This document shows positions 52,751 to 61,072 of a DNA stretch of 64,000 nt, in pieces (position 1 is the stretch's first letter; each line of letters starts with the position of its first letter). Position numbers and translations under genes: made by a program. This DNA is from an uncultured Eubacteriales bacterium. Its GTDB lineage: Bacteria > Bacillota > Clostridia > Oscillospirales > Oscillospiraceae. The notes below the pieces were generated by a model that had not been told where the DNA came from, made no database searches, and was given only the letters and a program-made list of their open reading frames with translations. The stretch lies in contig ONPF01000003.1 of the NCBI GenBank assembly GCA_900319635.1, positions 156,157 through 220,156 on the forward strand, given 5' to 3'.

Positions 52751-52794
52751 AGAAACACCACCTGCTTCATCGCATTGAACCAGGCGGTGTTTCT
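52751..52794. terminator. Bidirectional terminator between convergent genes
   Basis: Arms AGAAACACCACCTG (52751-52764) and CAGGCGGTGTTTCT (52781-52794) with one mismatch. It separates the rightward hydro-lyase unit from the leftward lyase/CoA-transferase operon. Confidence 0.75.
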
Positions 52795-52813
52795 GTTATG
52801 GACGTGAAACGGT

Positions 52814-53719
52814 TTAAAACTGGCAGGGCGTTTCCTTTTCCACGCAGATGTGGTGGCCGCTGTAGTTGCCGGGAATGGCCTCCTTCTGGGCCTTGGCGGC
52901 AGCCAGCAGGGGAGCGAAGCGGATACCGGTATCATAGCCCATCTCGTTGAGCATCCAGACTGTATCCTCGGTGGACAGGTTCCCGGAGGCGCCGGGGGCG
53001 AAGGGGCAGCCGCCCAAACCGCCCAGAGCAGTCTGCACACCGTCCACGCCCAGCTCCAGGGCGGTCAGGGTATTCACCATGCCCAGACCCCGGGTGTCGT
53101 GAAAATGAACCTGCACCGCAAGCTCCGGATAGGCCTCCTTCACGGCACAGAGCACCCGGCGCACCTGGGCGGGATCCGCGATGCCGATGGTGTCGCAGAG
53201 CGTTACGGAGCGCATTCCCGCCTCCCAGTAGGGACGCAGAAAAGCCGCCGGCTCCCGGGGATCCGTGTATTTTCCCTCAAAGGGGCAGCCGAAGGTAGTG
53301 GCAAGATCCACGTCCAGCTGCAGGTCGGGATAGCTTTCCCGGATCTCCCTGTATGCGGACAGAGACTGTTCGTGGGTGCGGTTGATGTTTGCCCTGTTGT
53401 GGCTGGTGCTGAGGGACACTACATAGCACAGCTTCCGCAGCCCCAGCGCATAGGCGTTGGCCGCCCCGCGGAGGTTGGGTACAAGGGCAAAGTAATCCCG
53501 ATCCGGATACTTTTTCAGGGCATATTCCGCGACCGCGGCGGCGTCTGCCATCTGAGGAATGGCCTTGGGGCTGACGAAGGAGGTGATCTCCATGTGCTGC
53601 ACGCCGGCCTCGGCCAGCCGGTCGATGATGGCGATCTTTTCCTCCGTCGGGATCTGCATGCAGCTCACGCTCTGGAACCCGTCCCGGGGCCCAACCTCTA
53701 CGATGGTCACGTTTTTCAT
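52814..53719 (-). CDS. HMG-CoA lyase-family enzyme (retro-Claisen acyl-CoA lyase)
   Basis: 301 residues, DRE-TIM barrel. The catalytic pair is in VGPRDGFQ (Arg12, Asp13), metal-binding His residues in VHFHDTRGLG, and the flexible-loop cysteine in GGLGGCPFAPGASGN (about 237). All key residues of HMG-CoA lyase are present. True HMG-CoA cleavage is improbable here, because there is no leucine-degradation gene; next to a class III CoA-transferase and a hydro-lyase the more natural substrate is a citramalyl-CoA-like thioester, giving pyruvate plus an acyl-CoA. GGAGGA precedes the start, 12 bases after the transferase stop. Confidence 0.82.
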   Translation of the reverse strand: MKNVTIVEVGPRDGFQSVSCMQIPTEEKIAIIDRLAEAGVQHMEITSFVSPKAIPQMADAAAVAEYALKKYPDRDYFALVPNLRGAANAYALGLRKLCYVVSLSTSHNRANINRTHEQSLSAYREIRESYPDLQLDVDLATTFGCPFEGKYTDPREPAAFLRPYWEAGMRSVTLCDTIGIADPAQVRRVLCAVKEAYPELAVQVHFHDTRGLGMVNTLTALELGVDGVQTALGGLGGCPFAPGASGNLSTEDTVWMLNEMGYDTGIRFAPLLAAAKAQKEAIPGNYSGHHICVEKETPCQF

Positions 53720-53731
53720 GTCTTTTCCTCC

Positions 53732-54925
53732 TTAAATGGCGCCGCAGGCCTTCAGCTCCTGCAGTTCCTCTGCAGTCCGGCCCAGCCATTCTCCGTAGAT
53801 TTTTGCATTGTCCTCGCCAAGGCCGGGGGCGGCCTTCCGGGGGCAGGACTTGGTGCGCGTCAGCTTCTGGGCGGTGGCGGTGACGGCCAGCTTCCCGATG
53901 CCGGGCTGGTCGATCTCCGGGAACATGCCCCGCGCGCCGGCGATCTGCGGATCCTTTACCAGCCGGTCGATGGTGTTCACGGGGCTTGCCGGGCAGCCCG
54001 CGTCATTGAGCAGCCGATCCACCTCTTCGATAGTGTGCTGGCTCGTCCAGGCGGAGACAAGCTCCCGTACCTGTTCGTGGTTTTCCACACGATCCTTGAC
54101 CTCCGCAAAGCGGGGATCGGTTTTCAGCTCGGGCTGGCCCATCACATCGCAGAGAATTCCAAAGAGCTTGTTGTTGCCGGCCGCCACGATCACATCGCCG
54201 TCCAGCGCGGGGAAGGAGTCGTAAGGATAGGTGGACTCATAGCGGTTGCCGATCCGCTGGGGGATGCGGCCCGTGGCCTGATAGATCATGGTGATGTTCT
54301 CCATGGCGGAGGCCACGGAGTCAACCAGGGCCACGTCCACCTTCTCGCCGAGTCCGGTGCGCTGCTTGTTGACCAGCGCGGCCAGAACGCCTACCGCCAG
54401 GTTCAGACCGCCCAGCACATCTCCGAGGGGGGTGCCGGAGCGGGTGGCGGGCCCACCGGGCCAGCCGGTGGTGCTCATGAGGCCGCCCATGGCCTGGCCC
54501 ACGATGTCATAACCCGCCCGGCGGCTCAGAGGACCTGTGTGACCAAAGCCGGACACCGCGCCGTAGATGATGCCGGGGTTGACCTCCCGGAGCACCTCAT
54601 AGCCCAGGCCCAGCTTCTCCATGGTGCCGGGGCGGTAGTTCTCGATGACCACATCCGCCTTCTTTACCATGTCCAGGAACAGTTCCTTGGCCTTGGGATC
54701 CTTCAAATTCAGTCTGACGCCCAGCTTGCTCCGGTTGAAGTTTGCAAAGTACACGCTGTTGTCGTTGATAAAGGGACCCATTTTCCGGGTGTCGTCGCCG
54801 CCTTTGGGGTTTTCCACCTTGATGACGGTGGCTCCCATATCCGCCAGAATCATCCCACAGTAGGGGCATGCCAGAACTCTGCCCAGATCCAGGACGATCA
54901 CGCCCTCCAGCAATCCTTTTTCCAT
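53732..54925 (-). CDS. Class III CoA-transferase (CaiB/BaiF family)
   Basis: 397 residues. Family motifs: VIVLDLGRVLACPYCGMILAD near the N-terminus, VIENYRPGTMEKLGLGYE, and the catalytic aspartate in TPLGDVLGG at about residue 169, the same position as in formyl-CoA transferase. It moves CoA between carboxylic acids through an aspartyl anhydride. Together with the adjacent lyase it would activate the hydroxylated dicarboxylate and recycle CoA from the acyl-CoA product. Confidence 0.87.
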   Translation of the reverse strand: MEKGLLEGVIVLDLGRVLACPYCGMILADMGATVIKVENPKGGDDTRKMGPFINDNSVYFANFNRSKLGVRLNLKDPKAKELFLDMVKKADVVIENYRPGTMEKLGLGYEVLREVNPGIIYGAVSGFGHTGPLSRRAGYDIVGQAMGGLMSTTGWPGGPATRSGTPLGDVLGGLNLAVGVLAALVNKQRTGLGEKVDVALVDSVASAMENITMIYQATGRIPQRIGNRYESTYPYDSFPALDGDVIVAAGNNKLFGILCDVMGQPELKTDPRFAEVKDRVENHEQVRELVSAWTSQHTIEEVDRLLNDAGCPASPVNTIDRLVKDPQIAGARGMFPEIDQPGIGKLAVTATAQKLTRTKSCPRKAAPGLGEDNAKIYGEWLGRTAEELQELKACGAI

Positions 54926-54946
54926 GTTTCTCTCCTCTTTTTCAAA

Positions 54947-55960
54947 TCATTTTGCGGCATTCTTCAATGCCTGGGACAGCTGCACCGCCACCGCTACCGT
55001 GGCGCCCACCATGGGATTGTTGCCCATGCCGATAAAGCCCATCATCTCCACGTGGGCCGGAACGCTGGAGGAACCGGCAAAGGTGGCGTCAGCGTACATG
55101 CGGCTCATCATGTCGGTATAGCCATAGCTGGCAGGACCGGCGGAGATGTCATCCACGTTCAGCGTGCGGCCGATTCCGCCGCCGGAGGCGCAGGCAAAAT
55201 AGCGTCGATTGTGGTCGTTGCAGTATTTCTTGTAGGCGCCGGAGACGGGGTGCTGGAATTTGATCATGTTGGTGGCGTTGCCGGTGATAGACACGTCTAC
55301 CTGCTCGTGGATCATGATGGCCACGCCTTCCCGCATCTCGTTTGCGCCGTAGCAGCGGATCTCTCCCCGTGGGCCGGCAGAATAGCGGCGTTCCTCCAGA
55401 ACGTCCATCCGATCTGCGGCAAAATCAAAACGAGTCTTCACATAGGTAAAGCCGTTGATGCGGGCAATAATGTCTGCCGCGTCCTTGCCAAGGCCGTTCA
55501 GAACCACCCGCATGGGGGTCTTGCGCACCCGGTTGGCATTAAGCGCGATGCCGACGGCACCCTCGGCGGCGGCAAAGCTCTCGTGTCCGGCCAGAAAACA
55601 GAAGCAGCGGGTGTCCTCGTGGAGGACGCGAGCCGCCAGCGCTCCGTGACCCAGACCGATCTGCCGCTGCTGGGCTACGCTGCCGTCCAGACAAAAGGAT
55701 TGAAGGGCCTCGCCCAGGGTGTTCGCGATGATGCTGGGGTCGCTGTCGCCACGGCGGATGGCCGCCGCTGCGCCTACGATATAGGCCCAGGGGGCGTCCT
55801 CAAAGCAGATGGGCTGGATGCCCTTGACAGTGGCGTAAACGTCCAGGCCGGCGTCACGGCAGAGCTGTTCCGCCTCCTCCAGAGAGGCGATTCCGTTGGC
55901 CTGCAGGAAGCTAAGGATCTTGCCGATCTTCAGATCGTAGTTTTCAAATTGGATCTTCAT
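54947..55960 (-). CDS. GGGtGRT family protein (conserved, function unknown)
   Basis: 337 residues. It carries the eponymous motif as SGGGIGRTLNVDDISAGPASY in two parts around residues 258-275, and the conserved KFQHPVSGAYKKYCNDHNRR before it. The family is common in anaerobic Firmicutes and is almost always next to a NifU-N-like protein, as here; its activity is not established. The start has GAGGAGGA. It is co-oriented with the lyase and CoA-transferase behind one sigma-54 promoter, so its expression is tied to this catabolism. Confidence 0.82.
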   Translation of the reverse strand: MKIQFENYDLKIGKILSFLQANGIASLEEAEQLCRDAGLDVYATVKGIQPICFEDAPWAYIVGAAAAIRRGDSDPSIIANTLGEALQSFCLDGSVAQQRQIGLGHGALAARVLHEDTRCFCFLAGHESFAAAEGAVGIALNANRVRKTPMRVVLNGLGKDAADIIARINGFTYVKTRFDFAADRMDVLEERRYSAGPRGEIRCYGANEMREGVAIMIHEQVDVSITGNATNMIKFQHPVSGAYKKYCNDHNRRYFACASGGGIGRTLNVDDISAGPASYGYTDMMSRMYADATFAGSSSVPAHVEMMGFIGMGNNPMVGATVAVAVQLSQALKNAAK

Positions 55961-55975
55961 GCTGCGTCCTCCTCC

Positions 55976-56668
55976 TCATTCTCTGCGGGGGTCGATGAGC
56001 CTGACCGCCTCCTGGTACCGCCCATAGGTGCCGCTGGCCTTGTCCAGAGCCTCCTGGGCGCTCATACCGTCGGCGATATACCGCATCATTTTACCCAGGT
56101 GCACGAAGCTGTAGCCAATGATGCGGTCTTCCTCGTCCAGGGCCAGCTTCTGTACATATCCCTCGGTGAGGGAGAGGTAACGGGGGCCTTTGTCCACGGA
56201 GCCGTAGGCTGTGCCCACCTGGCTGCAGGTACCAGCGCCCAGGTCTTCAATGCCGGAGCCCACGGCGAGACCGCCCTTTGTAAAGGCGGATTGGGAGCGG
56301 CCGTAGCACAGATTCAGGAAGATCTCCCGCATGGCAACATTGATGGCGTCACAGACAAGGTCGGTGTTGATGGCCTCCAGAATGGTCTTGCCCGGAAGGA
56401 TCTCGCTGGCCATGGAGGCAGAATGAGTCATGCCGGAGCAGCCCACGGTCTCAACCAGTGCTTCCTGGATGATCCCGTTTTTTACATTCAGGGTCAGCTT
56501 GCAGCCGCCCTGCTTCATGGCACAGGTGGCTACGCCGTGGCTGAAGCCGGAAACCTGGGTGATTTCCTTGACTTCGTCGTATGTGCCCTCCTGGGGAATG
56601 GGCGACATTCCGTTGGGGCAACAGGCGCGCACGGGGTACATGTCCTCCAAAGAACGCGTTTTCTCCAT
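55976..56668 (-). CDS. Fe-S cluster assembly scaffold-like protein (NifU-N/IscU-like), partner of GGGtGRT
   Basis: 230 residues. Conserved cysteines appear in CAMKQGGCKLTLNVKNGI, ETVGCSGMTHSASMASEIL and NLCYGRSQSAF, a distribution like the NifU N-terminal fold but in a longer protein. A C-terminal segment (YVQKLALDEEDRIIGYSFVHLG) is specific to the variant found beside GGGtGRT genes. First gene behind the -24/-12 promoter at 56758-56744. It might assemble or repair the labile [4Fe-4S] cluster of the hydro-lyase; that is inference. Confidence 0.78.
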   Translation of the reverse strand: MEKTRSLEDMYPVRACCPNGMSPIPQEGTYDEVKEITQVSGFSHGVATCAMKQGGCKLTLNVKNGIIQEALVETVGCSGMTHSASMASEILPGKTILEAINTDLVCDAINVAMREIFLNLCYGRSQSAFTKGGLAVGSGIEDLGAGTCSQVGTAYGSVDKGPRYLSLTEGYVQKLALDEEDRIIGYSFVHLGKMMRYIADGMSAQEALDKASGTYGRYQEAVRLIDPRRE

Positions 56669-56743
56669 ACTATTTCTCCTTTAACGAATATGGTGGGCGG
56701 GTGCCGGTGGGACTGCGGCCGCGCTTCTGTTCTAATAAGGTAA

Positions 56744-56758
56744 GCAAAAAAGATGCCA
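56744..56758 (-). promoter_or_regulatory. Sigma-54 promoter for the scaffold/GGGtGRT/CoA-transferase/lyase operon
   Basis: Minus strand TGGCATC-TTTT-TTGC with correct 12-base GG-GC spacing. The first coding start is about 75 bases downstream. Confidence 0.82.
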
Positions 56759-56793
56759 AGTTAAGGGAAATATTCTTTCTTTCCCTTCTCAAC

Positions 56794-56810
56794 TGGCATC
56801 TTTTTTGCTT
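56794..56810 (+). promoter_or_regulatory. Sigma-54 promoter for the metallo-hydrolase gene
   Basis: TGGCATC-TTTT-TTGCTT with GG at 56795 and GC at 56807. The start codon is about 47 bases beyond the -12 element. Confidence 0.82.
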
Positions 56811-56856
56811 AAATAGAGATTGAAAACCGGCATACTATCAAATAGGAGGTACAGCG

Positions 56857-57627
56857 ATGAAAACCTATACCATCACGCCTGTCTGCGCCGGGGTGTTCCA
56901 GGGCGCGGAAAAATCGAATTTCGCCTATCAGAAGGATCCCGGGGAAAAGCTGAAAGCGCCTATCCTCATGTACCTGGTGCAGGGGAACGGCCTGTGCATG
57001 CTGGTTGACACCGGATGCAGCGACGGTGAATGGGCGGCCCGTTATCACCATCCCCTGGTGCAGACGGAGGAGATGAAGCCGGTGAATGCTCTGCGCAAGC
57101 TCGGAGTAGAACCGGAGGATGTGCAGATCATTGTCAACACCCATCTCCATTGGGATCACTGCTTCCATAACGACAAATTCCCAAATGCAAAGATCTATGT
57201 ACAGAAACGGGAGATCCAGTTTGCTGTGTGTCCGATCCCGACCCAGTATGTCTATTATGAATCCCCTCAGATCCACCTGACGCCCTCTTGGGTTCGGGCC
57301 ATGGATCGGATGGAGATCATCGACGGGGATCTGCAGCTCTGCGAGGGCATCGACATCCTGCTCTGCCCCGGCCATACCCCCGGCTTCCAGTGTGTCCTGG
57401 TCAACACGACAGACGGGCCTTTCCTCATCACCAGCGACAGCACCGGTGTGAAGGAAGCCTGGCAGGATCGGCAGACCGCCGGCTTGCCCACTCCTTCCGG
57501 GATCCATGTGAACCTGGAGGAGTATTACGAAACCATCCGGCGCATCTATCCTTTGGCGGATCAGGAGCATATCCTGCCCGGCCATGATCCCGCGGTACTG
57601 GAGCACAGTGTATATCCCTATAAGTAA
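56857..57627 (+). CDS. Metallo-beta-lactamase-fold hydrolase, N-acyl-homoserine-lactonase-like
   Basis: 256 residues. The dinuclear zinc motif is NTHLHWDHC (HxHxDH, about residues 94-101), with further ligands in LCPGHTPGF, SDS and LPGHDP. The N-terminal MYLVQGNGLCMLVDTGCSDG and the spacing match AHL-lactonase-like proteins, a family that includes many lactonases and esterases unrelated to quorum sensing. In this setting it may open a lactone or thioester intermediate. AGGAGGT sits before the ATG. Monocistronic, between a sigma-54 promoter and a terminator. Confidence 0.8.
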   Translation: MKTYTITPVCAGVFQGAEKSNFAYQKDPGEKLKAPILMYLVQGNGLCMLVDTGCSDGEWAARYHHPLVQTEEMKPVNALRKLGVEPEDVQIIVNTHLHWDHCFHNDKFPNAKIYVQKREIQFAVCPIPTQYVYYESPQIHLTPSWVRAMDRMEIIDGDLQLCEGIDILLCPGHTPGFQCVLVNTTDGPFLITSDSTGVKEAWQDRQTAGLPTPSGIHVNLEEYYETIRRIYPLADQEHILPGHDPAVLEHSVYPYK

Positions 57628-57641
57628 GATGAAAAGCTCAA

Positions 57642-57678
57642 AAAAACCACCGTCCGGCCCAGCCGAACGGTGGTTTTT
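57642..57678. terminator. Bidirectional terminator
   Basis: 16-bp arms (57642-57657 and 57663-57678) with one mismatch, AAAAACCACCGT ... ACGGTGGTTTTT, between the convergent hydrolase and activator genes. Confidence 0.85.
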
Positions 57679-57691
57679 CCATTCCTGTGAT

Positions 57692-59647
57692 TTACGCTTC
57701 CTTGTCTTCCTTTCGCTCCTCCAGCCTTCGCCATAGAGTCGTGCGGCCGATCCCCAGCTGCCGTGCGGCAGCGCTGTGGTTGTTGCCGCAGCGAGCCAGC
57801 ACTTCGTCTATATACTTTGCTTCCGCCTGCTCGTGCAGCTGCCGCAGACTCAGATCCGCGGGCAGACAGAGCCGGATTTCCTCATTTGCACGGTCGGGGA
57901 AGCCATCCGTCCGCAGCAGCTCGGGGGAAAGCTCCTCCTCCTGCAGACTAAAGATCAGGGAGAGCCGGTCGCAGTAGCTTTTGAGCTCCCGAATATTCCC
58001 CGGCCAGTCGTGCAAGACCGTCCGCTGCAGCTCCTGCTGCAGATCCTCCAACCGTTCGGGGGACAGGGCTTTCTCAAAATCGACCCCCAGGAAATGACGG
58101 CACAGCAGGTTCAGATCCTCGCCGCGCTCCCGCAGGGGAGGAATGACCACCGTAAAGACGCTGAGCCGGTAATACAGATCCTGCCGGAATTCGTCCTGCT
58201 GAACCATGTGCAGGAGATCCTTGTTGGTGGCGCTGATGATGCGGCAGTTCACGGAGGTGATCTTGTTATCGCCCACCCGCATGATTTCCTTCTCCTGCAG
58301 CACGCGCAGCAGCCGGGATTGCAGGTATTTTGGCATTTCGCCGATCTCGTCCAGGAAAATGGTGCCGTTATGGGCAAGCTCAAAGAGGCCGGGTTTCCCT
58401 TCCTTCCTGGCGCCGGTAAAGGCCCCGGGAGCATAGCCGAACAGCTCGCTTTCCAGCAATTGTTCGGGGATGGCGGCGCAGTTTACGGTGACAAAGGGGC
58501 CGGAGGCAAATATGCTGGCGTTGTGGATGCTGTGAGCAAAAAGCTCCTTGCCGGTGCCGGATTCACCCTCCAGCAGCACCGGCGCCGCAGTACGGGAGTA
58601 GAGCGCCGCCAGCGTCTTGGCACGCAGCAGACCGGGGGAAGTACCCAGAATATCGTCAAAGGTATACTTGGCCACAAAGCCCTTCTGACTCAGCTGGCGC
58701 CGGATCTGCCCCTCCAGCAGCTGAATCCGGCTCACGTCCTGATAAGTGCTGACGGTGCCGATAAATTCCCGGTTCAGATAGATGGGGATGTGATTGGTAT
58801 TCACCGTGATGTCCCGTACCTGCTCCAGCTGATCGGTGTGCTTGTCAAAGCGGTCGAAGGAGCGGATGGCGGAATTGCCCACAGGGGTGTCATAGATGCT
58901 TTGCCCCACCAGACTGCGCCGACTCATGCCGAACATGCGCGCCAGCGCCGGATTGAATACGGAGATCTTGCCTTCCTCGTCAGCCACACAGATCCCTTCC
59001 GCAAGGGCGTCGAAGGCTCGGCGCAGGCGCAGGGCACGCTTTTTCTCTTTTCGGGCGTTCTGGATCACATCCACCGCCTCCTGCATGACGCGGTAGGCGC
59101 TCTCCTCGCCGATCTCGATCTCAACAGCCGGAAGATCCACCAGAGCGGCGTTTTTCACGCCCTCCGCACCGCCCACATATACGGTGCAGCCGTCGGCTTT
59201 TACTTGGGCTGCCAGCTGTTCCAGATCCCTGTGATTGTGAAACTGGTACTGCACGATCTCCCGCTGGCAGATGGCGGCAACCTGCTCCGTCTCAAAAATG
59301 GGCCGCTGGTAATTGATAAAAGCCACCTTGCCGGTCTTCTCCGGCAAAGTGCGGATCGTTGAGAGCAGGTCAAAAGGGGAGATGGGCACCAGAACCACGG
59401 GAACGGGAACGTTATCCTTGATATACTGACCGGTGCCGCCCTTGCTGATGATGATGTCCACCTTGTCTGCGATGCGGCGTGCCTCCTGCACAGCGTCGTC
59501 AAAAGAGGCGTAAATGTTGATGAGGGTGATATTCGTCCCCTTCACCAGGTTCTTCAGCATACTGGAGAGCTTGGGATAGGTGGCAATAATGGCGACAGTC
59601 ATGGGCTCGCTGACGGACAGGGTGTTTCTTGTGTTGAGAGTCTGCAT
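57692..59647 (-). CDS. Sigma-54-dependent transcriptional activator with PrpR-type sensor and PAS domain
   Basis: 651 residues from the ATG at 59647 (GGGAGGT at good spacing; the GTG at 59653 is too near). Order: PrpR_N-like sensor domain (about 15-190, with [19 protein letters not shown]), PAS domain (about 205-320), AAA+ domain with Walker A GESGTGKE (about 362), the sigma-54 contact loop GAFTGA (about 406) and Walker [10 protein letters not shown], and a Fis-type helix-turn-helix at the C-terminus ([20 protein letters not shown]). PrpR_N domains bind small organic acids such as 2-methylcitrate. It is the obvious activator of the five -24/-12 promoters around it. Confidence 0.92.
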   Translation of the reverse strand: MQTLNTRNTLSVSEPMTVAIIATYPKLSSMLKNLVKGTNITLINIYASFDDAVQEARRIADKVDIIISKGGTGQYIKDNVPVPVVLVPISPFDLLSTIRTLPEKTGKVAFINYQRPIFETEQVAAICQREIVQYQFHNHRDLEQLAAQVKADGCTVYVGGAEGVKNAALVDLPAVEIEIGEESAYRVMQEAVDVIQNARKEKKRALRLRRAFDALAEGICVADEEGKISVFNPALARMFGMSRRSLVGQSIYDTPVGNSAIRSFDRFDKHTDQLEQVRDITVNTNHIPIYLNREFIGTVSTYQDVSRIQLLEGQIRRQLSQKGFVAKYTFDDILGTSPGLLRAKTLAALYSRTAAPVLLEGESGTGKELFAHSIHNASIFASGPFVTVNCAAIPEQLLESELFGYAPGAFTGARKEGKPGLFELAHNGTIFLDEIGEMPKYLQSRLLRVLQEKEIMRVGDNKITSVNCRIISATNKDLLHMVQQDEFRQDLYYRLSVFTVVIPPLRERGEDLNLLCRHFLGVDFEKALSPERLEDLQQELQRTVLHDWPGNIRELKSYCDRLSLIFSLQEEELSPELLRTDGFPDRANEEIRLCLPADLSLRQLHEQAEAKYIDEVLARCGNNHSAAARQLGIGRTTLWRRLEERKEDKEA

Positions 59648-59678
59648 GGACACTACCTCCCGAGCTGTGTTTCAATTC

Positions 59679-59707
59679 AGTATAACATGAAACAGTAATG
59701 AAGAACA
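59679..59707 (-). promoter_or_regulatory. Putative sigma-A promoter of the activator gene
   Basis: Minus strand TGTTCT (59707-59702) and TATACT (59684-59679), 17 bp apart; the -10 is good, the -35 weak. It suggests constitutive low-level activator synthesis, unlike the sigma-54 targets. Confidence 0.45.
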
Positions 59708-59736
59708 GACGCTTTCGCCCTTTCAAAAAATATAGT

Positions 59737-59752
59737 TGGCATGAATTTTGCT
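59737..59752 (+). promoter_or_regulatory. Sigma-54 promoter for the PrpF-family gene
   Basis: TTGGCATG-AATT-TTGCT with GG at 59738 and GC at 59750, exactly 12 bases apart; about 80 bases before the coding start and divergent from the activator gene. Confidence 0.82.
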
Positions 59753-59830
59753 TAAAAATATGATAGCCGCTTGCTGCGGCTGCAATCAGGAGGGGAGCGG
59801 GCCTTCCCTCGTCACAGAAAGGATGATCTC

Positions 59831-60988
59831 ATGTATACAGATATGACGCCCTATCGCGTAGTCATTCAGCGCGGCGGTACCAGCAAGGGCATATTTATCA
59901 AGGAAAACGAGCTCCCGAAGGATCCCGAGGCCCGCAACCGGGTGATACGGGGCATTTTTGGCACCCCTGACCGCCGGGAGATTGACGGACTTGGCGGCGC
60001 CGACGTGCTCACCAGCAAGCTTGCCATCATCGGCCCGCCCAGCTGCGAAGGAGCAGATGTAGACTATACCTTCGCACAGGTCAGCTTCGACACGGAGCTT
60101 ATCGACTATGGCGGCAACTGCGGCAATATTTCTGCCGGAGTAGGTCCCTTTGCCATTGACGAGGGGCTTGTGGCTGCGGTGGAGCCGGTGACCCGTGTGC
60201 GCATCCATCAGGTGAATACCGATTGCATCCTCTATGCGGACGTGCCGGTGAAGGACGGCAAGGCCGCCGCGATCGGGGACTGCCGCATTGCCGGGGTTCC
60301 CGGCACCGGCGCCCGGATCCTTCTGGACTTTCACAACACCGTGGGCTCCACCACCGGCAAGCTCCTTCCCACCGGTAACCCGGTGGATCGGGTGCAGGTG
60401 GAGAACTACGGCGAATTTGAGGTCTCTATCGTGGACGCGGGCAATGTGCTTGTATTCATCGAGGCTCGGAGCCTGGGCTTGAAGGGAACAGAGACCTGCG
60501 CTGAGATTGAGGCCGATAAGGCCCTGACAGATAAGATCGAAGCAATACGCGCGACCTGCACGGTGAAGATCGGTATGGCAGCCTCCATAAAGGAAGCGAC
60601 GGAAAAGAGCGCCTACGTGCCCTTCTTCGCGATCGTGAGCCCCAGTGCAGATTATACGGTGGCAAACGACGGCAGCGTCGTTCGGGCAGATGAGGTAGAT
60701 CTGGTGAGCCGCCTCAGCTTTATGCTGCATATGCATAAGACCTATCCCGGCACAGGGACTGTCTGTACAGGCGCCGCGGCCCGGATCCCCGGGACTCTGG
60801 TGCACCGCCTTCTCTCTCCCGAGGCCCGTGAGCGGAGCGAGCTGCGCATCGGCCATCCGGGTGGGATCATCACCGTGGAGGCCCGTGCCGAGAATCCGGA
60901 AGGGACGAAATTTGCCGCCCTGGCTTATGAACGCACCTCCCGTCGGATCCTGGACGGCATCTGCTATGTGAAAAACGATCGGCTATAA
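59831..60988 (+). CDS. PrpF/methylitaconate-isomerase family protein
   Basis: 385 residues from the ATG at 59831 (AAAGGATGA upstream; the frame could be extended to 59771 but without a site). Diaminopimelate-epimerase-like fold with the PrpF signatures VVIQRGGTSKGIF, GGADVLTSKLAII (catalytic Lys about 62) and DYGGNCGNISAGVGPFAIDE (Cys about 97). Family members move double bonds or interconvert cis/trans isomers of aconitate-like acids (2-methylaconitate, 3-methylitaconate to dimethylmaleate, oxalomesaconate). With the LeuCD-type hydro-lyase in the same regulon, an itaconate- or methylitaconate-type delta-isomerase is the best guess. Confidence 0.87.
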   Translation: MYTDMTPYRVVIQRGGTSKGIFIKENELPKDPEARNRVIRGIFGTPDRREIDGLGGADVLTSKLAIIGPPSCEGADVDYTFAQVSFDTELIDYGGNCGNISAGVGPFAIDEGLVAAVEPVTRVRIHQVNTDCILYADVPVKDGKAAAIGDCRIAGVPGTGARILLDFHNTVGSTTGKLLPTGNPVDRVQVENYGEFEVSIVDAGNVLVFIEARSLGLKGTETCAEIEADKALTDKIEAIRATCTVKIGMAASIKEATEKSAYVPFFAIVSPSADYTVANDGSVVRADEVDLVSRLSFMLHMHKTYPGTGTVCTGAAARIPGTLVHRLLSPEARERSELRIGHPGGIITVEARAENPEGTKFAALAYERTSRRILDGICYVKNDRL

Positions 60989-61072
60989 CGAGAGAAAACT
61001 GTTTTTTTGAGCTTATTTGTGTAAAATAGATTATAGAAACAGACGCGATCTTTGGGAAAGGACGGTGAGCGA

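Larger units (their letters stand above)
56741..56811. repeat. Perfect 18-bp inverted repeat carrying two divergent sigma-54 promoters
   Basis: TAAGCAAAAAAGATGCCA (56741-56758) and its exact reverse complement (56794-56811) flank a 35-bp centre which itself contains AAGGGAAA and TTTCCCTT as a smaller palindrome. Each outer arm is a complete -24/-12 promoter pointing outward. The centre is a candidate activator site. Confidence 0.9.

Noticed and set aside
52814-53719. Leucine-degradation HMG-CoA lyase
   Set aside because: No isovaleryl-CoA or methylcrotonyl-CoA genes are present; the CoA-transferase and hydro-lyase context points to another acyl-CoA.
52850-56743. 1297-residue plus-strand frame
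   Set aside because: It runs antisense through four well-supported genes (lyase, CoA-transferase, GGGtGRT protein, scaffold-like protein) and crosses their terminator and promoter.
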